A stretch of DNA of 64,000 bases from Hoeflea algicola (lineage in GTDB: Bacteria; Pseudomonadota; Alphaproteobacteria; Rhizobiales; Rhizobiaceae), in the NCBI RefSeq assembly GCF_026619415.1, contig NZ_JAOVZR010000001.1, positions 2,046,001 to 2,110,000 of the forward strand, written 5' to 3'. Below the pieces are notes generated by a model. The model was not told the origin of the DNA, made no database searches, and saw only the letters and a program-made list of their open reading frames with translations. Positions 54,407-63,621 of the stretch are shown piece by piece. Made by a program: the position numbers and the translations under genes. How positions within the stretch are numbered: position 1 is the stretch's first letter; every line of letters starts with the position of its first letter.

Positions 54407-55177
54407 ATGAAGGAACCCGTCAACATCATTCGCGACACCGACGACCAGGCGCGTGGGCTTGCCCGCGGCCTGGTGAGGGGAGCACGCTTCGCGGCAATTG
54501 CCGTATGCGAACCCGACACCGGATTTCCATTTGCCAGCCGGGTACTCACCGGCATCGATTCCGACGGCACACCTGTCATCCTGATATCGGCATTGTCGAC
54601 ACATACCGCAGCACTGCGGGCCGAACCGCGTGCGTCACTGTTGTTTGGCGAGCCCGGCAAGGGTGATCCGTTGGCGCACCCGCGCATCACCGTGCGGACC
54701 AATGCCGAGCGGGTGGCGCGTGATGACCCCGCCCATCAACGGCTGCGGTCGCGCTTCATCGCCCGTCATCCGAAGGCCGCGCTCTATGTCGATTTCGGTG
54801 ACTTCGCATTTTTCCGGATGGTTCCTGTTTCCGCCAGTCTCAATGGCGGGTTTGGCAAGGCCTATGCGCTCGAAGCTGCCGATCTGATGATTGCCTCGCC
54901 GGCGATCGCCGATATGACAGAAATCGAGGCAAGCGCCATTGCGCATATGAACACCGACCACGCCGAGGCCGCCGATCACTATGCCCGGACCCTTGGCAAC
55001 TCGAAGAAATCAGGCTGGGCCATCTGCGGCATCGATTGTGGCGGACTGGATTTGGTCAATGGTGACGCACTCTTGCGCATCGAATTCGACGCTCCGATCC
55101 AGGCCGCGGCCGATCTGCGCCATAAACTCGCCGGATTAATGCGCTCCAAAGGCGATAATTCGAGGGTCAAAAATTAA
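54407..55177 (+). CDS. HugZ-like haem utilisation / FMN-binding split-barrel protein
   Basis: A 256-residue protein with an N-terminal pyridoxamine-phosphate-oxidase-like split barrel (about 1-160: FAAIAVCEPDTGFPFASRVLTGIDSDGTPVILISALSTHTAALR, ASLLFGEPGKGDPLAHPRITV) and a C-terminal DUF2470 domain (about 170-250: AIAHMNTDHAEAADHYAR). The combination is that of HugZ, a haem-degrading or haem-binding enzyme in rhizobia and Helicobacter. The gene lies 11 bases after the SDR gene. Haem binding is inferred from the family only. Confidence 0.87.
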   Translation: MKEPVNIIRDTDDQARGLARGLVRGARFAAIAVCEPDTGFPFASRVLTGIDSDGTPVILISALSTHTAALRAEPRASLLFGEPGKGDPLAHPRITVRTNAERVARDDPAHQRLRSRFIARHPKAALYVDFGDFAFFRMVPVSASLNGGFGKAYALEAADLMIASPAIADMTEIEASAIAHMNTDHAEAADHYARTLGNSKKSGWAICGIDCGGLDLVNGDALLRIEFDAPIQAAADLRHKLAGLMRSKGDNSRVKN

Positions 55178-55218
55178 CCCTACTGTGACCTAGACACGAT
55201 CTTTTCAAGGACTAATCA

Positions 55219-55611
55219 ATGGCAGCGGCGGCGCCAGAGACAGTTCATTACGAGGTATCCTGCATGATAGAAACACACTGTTTGGAACATCATTCCAAAG
55301 AAGCCGCAAAGCTGTTGGCCGTCATGGGCAATCAGAAACGCATGATGATCCTGTGCAATCTGACACGTGGCGAAATGCAGGTGGGCTCTCTGGCCGAGAG
55401 GGTGGGATTGAGCCAGTCGGCGCTTTCGCAGCATCTGGCCAAGCTGAGAAACCAGCATCTGGTTCAAACCCGCCGTGAATCCCAGACCATTTTCTATTCG
55501 ATCAAATCAGACTCGGTGTGCAAAATGCTGCAGACATTGACCAGCATCTATTGCGCCGGATCGGCAGCCAACGATGAGCAGACGATCAGCAAGATTGCGG
55601 CAAACGCCTGA
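55219..55611 (+). CDS. ArsR-family regulator, NolR-like
   Basis: A 130-residue winged helix-turn-helix protein: LLAVMGNQKRMMILCNLTRGEMQVGSLAERVGLSQSALSQHLAKLRNQHLVQTRRESQTIFYSI. This resembles rhizobial NolR, a global regulator, more than metal-sensing ArsR proteins, and lacks the CxC metal box. A His/Cys-rich N-terminus (HCLEHH) may still bind metal. The start at 55219 has AAGGAC upstream; ATG at 55264 is an alternative. Confidence 0.88.
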   Translation: MAAAAPETVHYEVSCMIETHCLEHHSKEAAKLLAVMGNQKRMMILCNLTRGEMQVGSLAERVGLSQSALSQHLAKLRNQHLVQTRRESQTIFYSIKSDSVCKMLQTLTSIYCAGSAANDEQTISKIAANA

Positions 55612-56016
55612 CACCGATTCGTCCAGCATATGAAATGGCCCCGGTTACCCGGTCATCCGGCTGAACCAATCCGCTATTGTACGATTTTCGGATAAAATCG
55701 ATGGGCGCCACCTGGCGGATGGCGCCCATCAAGCGACAGCGGGGAAATCCCCGCCATGCCGCCGGTCGTTGGCGACAATGCTCGCACAAACTTGCACCGG
55801 CCTTGCGTCCTTTAGCTTTGCGCACCAATTCACGCGCGACCCTGTGAACGCCTGATTGAGTACACGAAATATCCCTCAAATGGGTCGATATGAACGCGCC
55901 AGGCAGTGCAACCGACTGCTTGCGACAAACGTCGCGCCGTGGCATTGCTCGCATCACTTCAGGCGGCCTCGCCCCGGGAAACCGTGCCCGGCGCCCCGCT
56001 CAGGCAGGAGGCCCAA
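55612..56016. other. 405-base gap with two perfect hairpins
   Basis: No gene is supported. GATGGGCGCC (55700-55709) and GGCGCCCATC (55721-55730) make a perfect 10-base-pair stem; GCGGGG-AAAT-CCCCGC (55739-55754) follows 8 bases later as a second perfect stem. Neither has a T run. They may end the arsR transcript or be palindromic repeats. The nucleoside hydrolase promoter must lie to the right. Confidence 0.5.
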
Positions 56017-56970
56017 ATGGCGCAAAAAATCATAATCGACACCGATCCGGGCATCGACGACGCCATGGCCATCGCCTATGCGATCGCCCACCCCGACATC
56101 GAATTGCTGGCATTGACGACAATCTTTGGCAATGTCCGCACCCATGAGGCCACCCGCAACGCCCTGGCTCTGCTCGACCATTGGGGCAGCGAAGCTGACG
56201 TGGCCGAGGGCGAAGCCAAGCCGATTGCCATGCCCGCCAATGAACCCAGTTATCTGGTGCACGGCCTCAACGGCTTCGGCGGCGTCGAGATTCCGGTTTC
56301 GCGCCGCAAAAAACACTCTCTCAAGGCGGTCGACTACATCATCGACGCCAGCAAGCGCCATCCCGGCGAAATCGTACTGTGCGCCGTTGGCCCGGCGACC
56401 AATCTCGCCCGGTTGCTTGAACGTGACCCGGAGATCGTCTCGCGCCTCAAGGGGGTCGTCGTCATGGGCGGCGCGGTTCATTGCAAGGGCAATGTCACGC
56501 CGATGGCGGAAGCCAATTTCTGGAACGACCCACATGCCGCTGACATGGTGCTCGGCGCATCGTGGCCACTGGTGCTGGCGCCGCTTGATTGCACCATGCC
56601 GGTCCTGTTCACGCCCGATTTCATGCATGCGCTGGCCCGCGAATCCCCAACGCTGGGCCGGCCGTTGGCCGACATGGCTGAATTCTATGCGCGCTTCTAT
56701 CGCTCACATCTGGGCCTTGGCGGCTGCGTCCCGCATGATGTGATGGCAATCTCCTGGCTCACCGTGCCGGGCGCATTCCGCCTGCAGAAGGGCGCGCTCG
56801 GCGTGCTGACTGACGGCCCGGCCATTGGCCAGACGATTTTCCAGCCGGGCGGCACCCGCAGCCGCGCAACCGTGTTTGAGGGCCGCCCCGATCACCTGGT
56901 GATGGTCGATACCGATCCCGGCCTGTTCATGGCCGACTACATGATGGTGATGACCCGCTACGCCCGTTAA
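56017..56970 (+). CDS. inosine-uridine preferring nucleoside hydrolase
   Basis: A 317-residue ribonucleoside hydrolase. The Ca2+-binding N-terminal DTDPGIDD (8-15) is exact; VVMGGAVHCKGNVTPMAEANFWNDPHAA carries the second Asp/Asn set, and LTDGPAIGQ/HDVMA near the C-terminus completes the site. It splits purine or pyrimidine ribonucleosides in salvage. CAGGAGG precedes ATG at 56017. It is the first in a row of four plus-strand genes, with no firm operon. Confidence 0.93.
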   Translation: MAQKIIIDTDPGIDDAMAIAYAIAHPDIELLALTTIFGNVRTHEATRNALALLDHWGSEADVAEGEAKPIAMPANEPSYLVHGLNGFGGVEIPVSRRKKHSLKAVDYIIDASKRHPGEIVLCAVGPATNLARLLERDPEIVSRLKGVVVMGGAVHCKGNVTPMAEANFWNDPHAADMVLGASWPLVLAPLDCTMPVLFTPDFMHALARESPTLGRPLADMAEFYARFYRSHLGLGGCVPHDVMAISWLTVPGAFRLQKGALGVLTDGPAIGQTIFQPGGTRSRATVFEGRPDHLVMVDTDPGLFMADYMMVMTRYAR

Positions 56971-57055
56971 AACCGCGCAACCGCAGGGGCCGACACTGCG
57001 CATGGCAATCCTCGCCGCGTCGCCCTTCATGCCCAAAAACAGAGATCACAAGCCC

Positions 57056-57760
57056 ATGCAAAGCATCGACAGCGGCGGCCTCGCCGTCATCATTGGCGCA
57101 AGTGGCGGCATCGGCGAGGCAGTAAGCAATGCTGTGCGGGCATCTGGAACCTTTGCCGGTGTGATCGACTATTCCCGGGTTTCGGAACCCGATGTCGATT
57201 TGCTCGACGAGACCACCATCATGCGCGCGGCCGCACACACTGCGGCCACAGGCCTGGAGTTGCGGTTGGTGTTCGACGCCACCGGGTTCCTGCACGGGTC
57301 CGGCTTCAAGCCTGAAAAATCACTCTCCGCCCTCGATCCCGCACACATGGCCCACGCCTTCGCGGTCAACGCCGCCGGCCCCGCACTGCTGATGAAACAT
57401 TTCCTGCCCCAGTTGCCCAAAACCGGTAAATCGGTCTTCGCGACGCTGTCGGCCAAGGTTGGCTCGATCGGCGACAATGCGCTGGGCGGTTGGTACAGCT
57501 ACCGCGCGTCCAAGACAGCGCTCAATCAATTCGTCCATTGCGCTGCAATCGAACTGAAGCGCCAATCTCCCGAAGCGATCTGCGTGGCGCTGCATCCGGG
57601 CACGGTCGACACCGACCTGTCGAGCGGCTACGCCAAAACAGGACTGACGGTGCGCCCGCCAACGCAGGCAGCAGACCTCCTGCTCGCCGTACTCGACCAA
57701 CTCACGGCAGAGCAATCAGGCGGATTTTTCGACTACCAAGGCACTGCCCTGCCCTGGTGA
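57056..57760 (+). CDS. SDR-family oxidoreductase (CsgA-like)
   Basis: A 234-residue short-chain dehydrogenase of the C-factor/CsgA-like group. The cofactor loop is IIGASGGIGEAV; the active-site Ser is in LSAKVGSIGDN and the Tyr-x3-Lys in YSYRASKTALNQFV; HPGTVDTDLSSGY follows. Start ATG at 57056 is used; an upstream ATG at 57002 would add 18 residues. Substrate unknown. It follows the nucleoside hydrolase by 85 bases. Confidence 0.88.
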   Translation: MQSIDSGGLAVIIGASGGIGEAVSNAVRASGTFAGVIDYSRVSEPDVDLLDETTIMRAAAHTAATGLELRLVFDATGFLHGSGFKPEKSLSALDPAHMAHAFAVNAAGPALLMKHFLPQLPKTGKSVFATLSAKVGSIGDNALGGWYSYRASKTALNQFVHCAAIELKRQSPEAICVALHPGTVDTDLSSGYAKTGLTVRPPTQAADLLLAVLDQLTAEQSGGFFDYQGTALPW

Positions 57761-57826
57761 AGACCGCCTGCGCATCTCTCAGCGGCCTTTACCGGGCCTT
57801 CACCGGCACCGCTGTATGTTCACCCC

Positions 57827-58885
57827 ATGACAAATTCCAAGACCATCCGCTGGGGCATTGCCGGAACTGGCGTCATTGCCGGACAATTTGCACACGATAT
57901 CCGACACGCCGCAGGCGCCACGCTCAGTGCAGTGACGGCGCGCGATCCGGCCAAGGCCGCGGCTTTCGCCCGGCAGCATTCGCTGGCTGCCGGGTTCAGT
58001 TCGCTGTCAGCAATGATCGGTTCGGGCCGGATTGATGCGGTCTACATCGCCACCCCCAACACGGTGCATTGCGCCCAGACGCTCGAGTGCATTGCCGCGC
58101 GCATACCGGTGCTGGTCGAAAAGCCCCTGACGGCGTCACTCACCCAGGCGCGCGAGATCGAGACCGCCGCCCGTGCTGCCGGCAGTTTTGTCATGGAGGC
58201 AATGTGGAGCCGTTATTTGCCGGCGGTGCAGGCGGCCCGCACGGCAATTCGCGATGGCGTCATCGGAACTGTGACCCGTCTAGAGGCCGAGCTTGCCTGG
58301 AAGATCGACTACGATCCACAGAGCCGCTTTTTCGACAAGGCCAATGGCGGCGGCGCGCTCCATGACCTCGGGGTCTACCCGATTTCACTGGCGCGCTTTT
58401 TGCTCGGCGAGCCCACACAGATCACAGGTTCGTGGCGACCGGCCCCCAGTGGCGTCGACATCGCCGCAGAAATTTCGATGCACTTTGGCCAAACCGAAGC
58501 GCTCATCCGTTGCGGCTTTGACCGGACCGGGGCAAACCGGATGATCATCGAGGGCGACCGGGGAGTGATTTCACTCGGCGTGCCATTCATCAAGGCCGGG
58601 GCCTACACGGTGTTTGCCTCACGCCGAAGGGCAGATTTTACCGAACCAGGTGGCGATACGCGGATGGCCCGCATCCGCCGCAAGCTGTTCCGCCATATGC
58701 CGCTGCCCGGCGTTAGCCGTCACGACTATCCCTTTCCCGGATCAGGCCTGCAGTTCGAAATCGAGGCGGCCTCCGACGCGATTCGCCAAAACTGGAATGA
58801 GCACCCCGACAACCGTCTCGGCGATTCCCTTGCCACTCTGCGCATCATTGACGACGTTCTGGCAGCCCCGCCGTCAGGCACCTGA
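57827..58885 (+). CDS. Gfo/Idh/MocA-family oxidoreductase
   Basis: A 352-residue NAD(P)-dependent dehydrogenase of sugars or cyclitols. N-terminal Rossmann motif WGIAGTGVIAGQFAHDI, EKPLT as the catalytic Lys motif, and the C-terminal alpha/beta sheet domain (about 130-330) with GGGALHDLGVYPISLARFL. The HDLGxY pattern is typical of trans-1,2-dihydrobenzene-1,2-diol dehydrogenase-like members. It is convergent with a second member of the family. Substrate unknown. Confidence 0.91.
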   Translation: MTNSKTIRWGIAGTGVIAGQFAHDIRHAAGATLSAVTARDPAKAAAFARQHSLAAGFSSLSAMIGSGRIDAVYIATPNTVHCAQTLECIAARIPVLVEKPLTASLTQAREIETAARAAGSFVMEAMWSRYLPAVQAARTAIRDGVIGTVTRLEAELAWKIDYDPQSRFFDKANGGGALHDLGVYPISLARFLLGEPTQITGSWRPAPSGVDIAAEISMHFGQTEALIRCGFDRTGANRMIIEGDRGVISLGVPFIKAGAYTVFASRRRADFTEPGGDTRMARIRRKLFRHMPLPGVSRHDYPFPGSGLQFEIEAASDAIRQNWNEHPDNRLGDSLATLRIIDDVLAAPPSGT

Positions 58886-58913
58886 TTTCACCTGTGGGAA
58901 TGTAATGCCTTCT

Positions 58914-60053
58914 TCAGAAGTCAGACTGCGGCGCAAACACCCCGACACCACCATTGAGAGCCAGCGCCAGTTCGCTCAGATGCAAAGCGCGCTGGCCTGA
59001 AAAAAACGGCGTTTCGCCGGCGGCAAGCGCCTGTGCCATTGCCGCAATTCCGCGCGCAAAATCGATCTGCGAGGGAAACGACGCAAGCTGGCCGGAACTC
59101 GGAGGAAATGGATAGGCGACCGGCTTGCCGTGGGTCAGCCGCAATGGCAGCACCCGTCCGCGCTGCCGTTCGAACCGGCCCGCCAGCCGCTGCAGGACGG
59201 GACGTTTTTCATCAAAACGGCTCAGATGTACCGGCGAACGGTCGTCCCACAAATCGCGCACCACCAGCGTGCCCTCCTCGCCAACCACCGTAAGCGACCG
59301 GTCGCGCGGTGCGGCAAGTCCGCAGGTCAGCCGCGCGGTCACACCCGACCGGAATCTCAGACAGCCGACCGAAAAATCGGCTGCCATGGCAAGCCCCTTG
59401 GTCCCCGGCCCCTTGTCCGGAAAGGTCAGCGCCGAAAACGCCTGGCCGCTTTCGACTGCGCCGAACAATGCCACCAGCCAGGACAGGCCATAGCCGGCAT
59501 GTTCAAGCGTACAACCAACCTCGAACTCGTGCAGACCGGGCCATTTTGCCCCCGAGCGCGAGCGCCAGTCGCGCCAATTGTCCTTGAACACCGGCCCGTC
59601 TTCCATCTCCGCGTAGGCCAGACGCGGCGCGCCGATCCGGCCCGAAGAGAGCAGCTCTGCTGCCAGTTTATGGGCATCCGACAGGCCATTCGCCGGCGCA
59701 CCGCAGACCGTCAGGCCCTTGCCGGCCGCAAGCTCGATCACCCTGCGCGCCTCACCGAAACTCATCCCCAGTGGTTTTTCGCAATAGACATGCTTGCCGG
59801 CCTCAAGCGCTGCGCAATTGAGCTCAAAATGGCTTTCCGGCGGCGTCAGGTTGACGATGATGGCAACTTCGGAATCACCCAGACACTGCGTCAGCGAACC
59901 ATAGCTGCGAACCCCGTGGAACTCCGAAAACCGGTTGAGCCGGTCGGGATCAAGATCCCAGACGCCAGCAATCTTCAGGTCGGGATAATTGGCGAGCGTC
60001 GTCATGTAATAATCGGCGACAAAGCCTGTGCCGACAAGGGCGATACTGGTCAT
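58914..60053 (-). CDS. Gfo/Idh/MocA-family oxidoreductase
   Basis: A 379-residue member of the same superfamily but clearly different from its neighbour. Rossmann motif IALVGTGFVADYYM, catalytic EKPLGM, and a long C-terminal domain with PGLHEFEVGCTLEHAGYGLSWLVALFG. The start is ATG at 60053; the TTG two codons upstream is less likely. Two such dehydrogenases beside a GH9 cellulase suggest sugar or cyclitol catabolism, but a link is not proven. Confidence 0.9.
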   Translation of the reverse strand: MTSIALVGTGFVADYYMTTLANYPDLKIAGVWDLDPDRLNRFSEFHGVRSYGSLTQCLGDSEVAIIVNLTPPESHFELNCAALEAGKHVYCEKPLGMSFGEARRVIELAAGKGLTVCGAPANGLSDAHKLAAELLSSGRIGAPRLAYAEMEDGPVFKDNWRDWRSRSGAKWPGLHEFEVGCTLEHAGYGLSWLVALFGAVESGQAFSALTFPDKGPGTKGLAMAADFSVGCLRFRSGVTARLTCGLAAPRDRSLTVVGEEGTLVVRDLWDDRSPVHLSRFDEKRPVLQRLAGRFERQRGRVLPLRLTHGKPVAYPFPPSSGQLASFPSQIDFARGIAAMAQALAAGETPFFSGQRALHLSELALALNGGVGVFAPQSDF

Positions 60054-60152
60054 GGACAAAATCCCGGCAGAGTGAACGCTTCTAGCCTATGCGGGTGACG
60101 TTAAGATGCGGTTGCGCTCGCTGTAAATGCCGCCCATGTGCTGCTCTGAGGC

Positions 60153-62435
60153 TTACTTCGCGTCAGCAAGAAACGAGGCAATCCAGGTCAGTGGCGCGTT
60201 CCAGTTGATGGCGATCTCGTTGGTCGAAAACGACCGCGGATCATCGACATAGCAGGCTTGCGGGGCACAGCCCTTGAGCACTTTCTGGGCGTAGTCATCG
60301 GCCGGTTTGCTGTTCGGACCGCCTGCCAGCGCGCCCTTGGGCGGTTTGGGATAGGACGGGTCGGTGGCATGGGCGAACATGTTGGAATGCTGCCGCTGTG
60401 CATAGGTGGTGCCGTAGCCGGTAACGTAGGAAATGCCGAGCGCATTGCGGCCCAGCACATAATCCATGCTCTCCTGCACCGCGTGCAGATAGCGGCGATC
60501 ACCGGTGATGTCATAGGCCGTGGCGACGACGATCATGTTCTGGATCAGCGACTGGTTTGATCCCCAGCCGAAGCCTGATTTGGGATCATACATCAGCCCG
60601 AAGGCTTCCTTCTTCTGCACCTTCAGATAGGCGTCCGCCGCCTTCTTGACCGAGGCACGGACCACCTTGAGATCACGCGCGGACAGGTTTGAGGGCACTG
60701 ACGCCAGTTCGATACGCGCAAGTCCAGCCACCGCGCGCCAGTTGAAGCCGTCGGGATAGAACACCGGACCGGACCAGTGCGGCGATGCCTTGGCGCGCTT
60801 CAGCCAGACCGCGTCGCCTGTGCTCAGATACAACTCGACTGCTGCCCAGTAAAACTCGTCGGAGACATCATTGTCTTCGTAATCGCCGCCACCGAAACTG
60901 CCGTCGGTCGATGGTGCATATAGCTTCGGATTGGCCTCCGCGGCCTGGTAGGCGCGGATCGCGGCAGCCAGCAGCCAGTTCGCATATTCCTTGTTGGTGC
61001 GTGCGAACACACGGGCGCCCTGCGCCGCCGCAGCCGCCAGATTGAGCGTCGCCGCCGTCGAGGGTCTGTGCAGCACCCGCTCCTCGCGATCGCGATGCGG
61101 CAGGATTGGTCCGACCGTCCAGCGACTGCCATGCACCTTGTGGTGCGCCATCCCAGCATAGGGTTGACCTTCGGGAACCATCATAGAAATCAGGAAGTCG
61201 AGTTCCCAGCGCGCCTCGTCGAGAATGTCAGCGACGCCATTGCCAGCCTCGGGAATCGGCACCAGCCCGTCGGCAAGCGCGCGCGAGCCCTTTGGAGCAT
61301 AATGCAGCGCACGTTCGTACGTCGCCAGCAATTGCGCCGCGGCAATCCCGCCATTGACGACATATTTGCCGAAATCGCCGGCATCATACCAGCCACCCTC
61401 AACATTGAGCTTGTAGCCACAGCCCCAGGCCTTGCCATAGACCTTGCGCGCGGTGCGGCTGTCGACACAACCTACCGAGGTATCACCGCGGTTGGGCGCC
61501 TTGCCCAGATGCCCGGCCGGGCGGGCATAGTCCTTTCCGGCAAGTTTGGCCTTGATTTCGATGCCACTGCGCACCTTGTAGAAATAAGACAGCGCATCCG
61601 CCCGCAGACCAGCATAGGCCTCGCGCGAAATTGAAAACGGCGGGCTGGTTTCTCCGCCGACCTTCAGCCGATAGCCGTCGCCGGGCTTGTCGAAATCACT
61701 GAAATCGATGGTGTGAACCTCCAGCCCGGAAGAATTGTCCCTGCCGTTGGCGCGGGTGCGACCGTTGGCGACCGTTGCGCCGGAGGCCGAAACCAGTGTC
61801 CATTCAACCCGCGCATTGCCTTTGCGCACCAGATTGGCGCGCTTTGGTCCGCCGGGCAGATAGGCGGTCTGGTTGACCCGGATTGTCGCGCCCGTGCCAC
61901 CTGCAGCCGCCGCAGATGCCGTTGCCGCCTTGGTGCCGCTGAGCAGCGAGGCCGAGTGCAGGCAGAATCGCCAGGGCTTGTCGGCGCCCCCAAGCTGGAA
62001 CACCATTTGCCCCGCCTTGTGGCTCTCGCCCACCTGGAAATCGGTACTGGCGCTGACTTTCTTTCCTGACAGCCGACGGGTTATCTCGCCTTCTGGCGTC
62101 CACGGCTCGGCGGCCTTCTGGGCAATTGCCCGCATCGGTCCCTCGGGGTCACCTGAAACCACCAGCGACAGCCGGTAGCGCTCGCCCTTTTCGAGCGTGA
62201 TGCCGTTGATACCGAGAATGGCGTCCCACGGTTGCGCCGTGCCGCCATCCACCGCGCCACACAGGGCGCCTGCCCGATACTCGAATTTGATGTTGGGCGT
62301 CGCCCACCAGTCGCCCACCAGCGCCGACTGGACGAACGTCGGGTCCGGTAGCTGTTCGGCGGCGGGTGCGGCGGAGGAAATGGCGAATGTCGCCAGCAAT
62401 GCGGTGACGCCGATCATGGCCTTTGAATGCGTCAT
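60153..62435 (-). CDS. glycoside hydrolase family 9 cellulase-like protein
   Basis: A 760-residue secreted enzyme. Signal peptide about 1-25 (ending AAPAAE); a carbohydrate-binding-like beta-sandwich (about 28-165, DPTFVQSALVGDWWATPNIKFEY); a CelD_N immunoglobulin-like domain (about 180-275, IRVNQTAYLPGGPKRANLV); and the (alpha/alpha)6 GH9 domain (about 285-760). Catalytic residues are seen in GGWYDAGDFGKYV (base Asp) and STNEIAINWNAPL (acid Glu), with the RQHSNMF His. It should cleave beta-1,4-glucan outside the cell or in the periplasm. GH9 enzymes are not common in this order. Confidence 0.9.
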   Translation of the reverse strand: MTHSKAMIGVTALLATFAISSAAPAAEQLPDPTFVQSALVGDWWATPNIKFEYRAGALCGAVDGGTAQPWDAILGINGITLEKGERYRLSLVVSGDPEGPMRAIAQKAAEPWTPEGEITRRLSGKKVSASTDFQVGESHKAGQMVFQLGGADKPWRFCLHSASLLSGTKAATASAAAAGGTGATIRVNQTAYLPGGPKRANLVRKGNARVEWTLVSASGATVANGRTRANGRDNSSGLEVHTIDFSDFDKPGDGYRLKVGGETSPPFSISREAYAGLRADALSYFYKVRSGIEIKAKLAGKDYARPAGHLGKAPNRGDTSVGCVDSRTARKVYGKAWGCGYKLNVEGGWYDAGDFGKYVVNGGIAAAQLLATYERALHYAPKGSRALADGLVPIPEAGNGVADILDEARWELDFLISMMVPEGQPYAGMAHHKVHGSRWTVGPILPHRDREERVLHRPSTAATLNLAAAAAQGARVFARTNKEYANWLLAAAIRAYQAAEANPKLYAPSTDGSFGGGDYEDNDVSDEFYWAAVELYLSTGDAVWLKRAKASPHWSGPVFYPDGFNWRAVAGLARIELASVPSNLSARDLKVVRASVKKAADAYLKVQKKEAFGLMYDPKSGFGWGSNQSLIQNMIVVATAYDITGDRRYLHAVQESMDYVLGRNALGISYVTGYGTTYAQRQHSNMFAHATDPSYPKPPKGALAGGPNSKPADDYAQKVLKGCAPQACYVDDPRSFSTNEIAINWNAPLTWIASFLADAK

Positions 62436-62582
62436 GTCTGGTTCCGGATTCGGTAATCGGGCATGGATCACGGTCCCGGCCTTTTCATGGCCGGATAGCC
62501 GCATTGCATAGACTACCGACCAGACTAAACGGTCGTCGTGAAGAAATACTTAAATACCGCACCACCGCTACCGAACTGGTGG

Positions 62583-63419
62583 TCAGCCGGCAAGCCCCAG
62601 AAACGCTCTGCACAGAGGATGCTGTGGGTCGGCCAGCCCGTCGATCACATTGAAATGATGCTTGTCGGTCTCCTCGATGATGCTCATCGGCGTCGCAAAC
62701 CCGCGCCACATCTCATACAGCGCCCGGTTCTGTCGAACGAATTCCGGCCGCTCCGCCGCACCGACCCATGCGGTGACCGGAATGGCGCCGCGCGGTTCCA
62801 GCAACACCGGGCTTTCCGATTGCGCCGTCCCTGTGTCGATTTTCAGGATCTCGTTCATTTCCGTGCGGACCAGCGGGCGCAGATCGTGGACGCCGGAGAT
62901 CGGGGTCACCCCCGCCACCCGTGCAAGCACGGCTTGGGGCAACAGCGGCGTGCCGCTGATCATCCTTGCGACCAGTTGTCCGCCGGCCGAATGACCGGTC
63001 AGACGGATCGGGCCGTCGACCTGCCCGGCCGCAAAACTGATCGCTGCGGCAATCTCCTCGCCAATTCCGTCGATGCCAATATCGGGACACAGGGTGTAGC
63101 CTGGCATCGCCACCGCATAGCCATGCGCCAGCGGCCCTGCAGCCAGATGCGACCACACCGATCTGTCAAAGGCCTTCCAGTAGCCGCCATGCACGAATAC
63201 GGCCAGACCGTTGGGCGTACCCTCAGGCAGGAACAGATCAAGCCGGTTGCGTTCGCCCGGACCGTAAGCAAGCTCGAGCCGAGCCCTCCCTGCCGCCGCT
63301 GCCTGGTCGCGAAAAGCTTGCGCCAGTTCAGTCCATTTCGGCGGATACGTCCCGGCACCCTCAATATGAGCACCGTTGGCATAAGCATCGTCATAGTCCG
63401 CAATCGGGTAGTCAGTCAC
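62583..63419 (-). CDS. alpha/beta hydrolase, kynurenine formamidase/esterase-like
   Basis: A 278-residue hydrolase. The oxyanion motif HGGYWKAFD, nucleophile elbow GHSAGG and the later HFNVIDGL His stretch match the HSL/kynurenine formamidase-like group (arylformamidase-type, HGGYW). The start is GTG at 63419, supported by GGAGATAT upstream; the open frame further up has no support. It is divergent from preT and may take part in pyrimidine or tryptophan breakdown, which is inference. Confidence 0.85.
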   Translation of the reverse strand: MTDYPIADYDDAYANGAHIEGAGTYPPKWTELAQAFRDQAAAAGRARLELAYGPGERNRLDLFLPEGTPNGLAVFVHGGYWKAFDRSVWSHLAAGPLAHGYAVAMPGYTLCPDIGIDGIGEEIAAAISFAAGQVDGPIRLTGHSAGGQLVARMISGTPLLPQAVLARVAGVTPISGVHDLRPLVRTEMNEILKIDTGTAQSESPVLLEPRGAIPVTAWVGAAERPEFVRQNRALYEMWRGFATPMSIIEETDKHHFNVIDGLADPQHPLCRAFLGLAG

Positions 63420-63493
63420 AGCTACATATCTCCATTTACAGCATAATTGCCGGGCGGGGCGTGAAGTGCAATCCATCGCCGCATCGTAATTTT

Positions 63494-63529
63494 TTGATCA
63501 ACTGATAAAAAATTTGACCTTTTGATAAA
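63494..63529 (+). promoter_or_regulatory. tandem imperfect palindromes upstream of preT, possible RutR-like boxes
   Basis: TTGATCA-AC-TGATAAA (63494-63509) and TTGACCT-TT-TGATAAA (63514-63529) are two related 16-base boxes spaced exactly 20 bases apart. Each resembles the TTGACCANNTGGTCAA palindrome of RutR, the pyrimidine-responsive regulator. The region serves both the leftward hydrolase and preT. Confidence 0.4.
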
Positions 63530-63621
63530 ACCAATTCATTCTTTCCCAATCGCGGCACCGGAGACGCTGAGGAGTAGCTCCGATCAAGACCGCAAAGAGG
63601 TTCTCGCAAAGAGGGGGTCCT

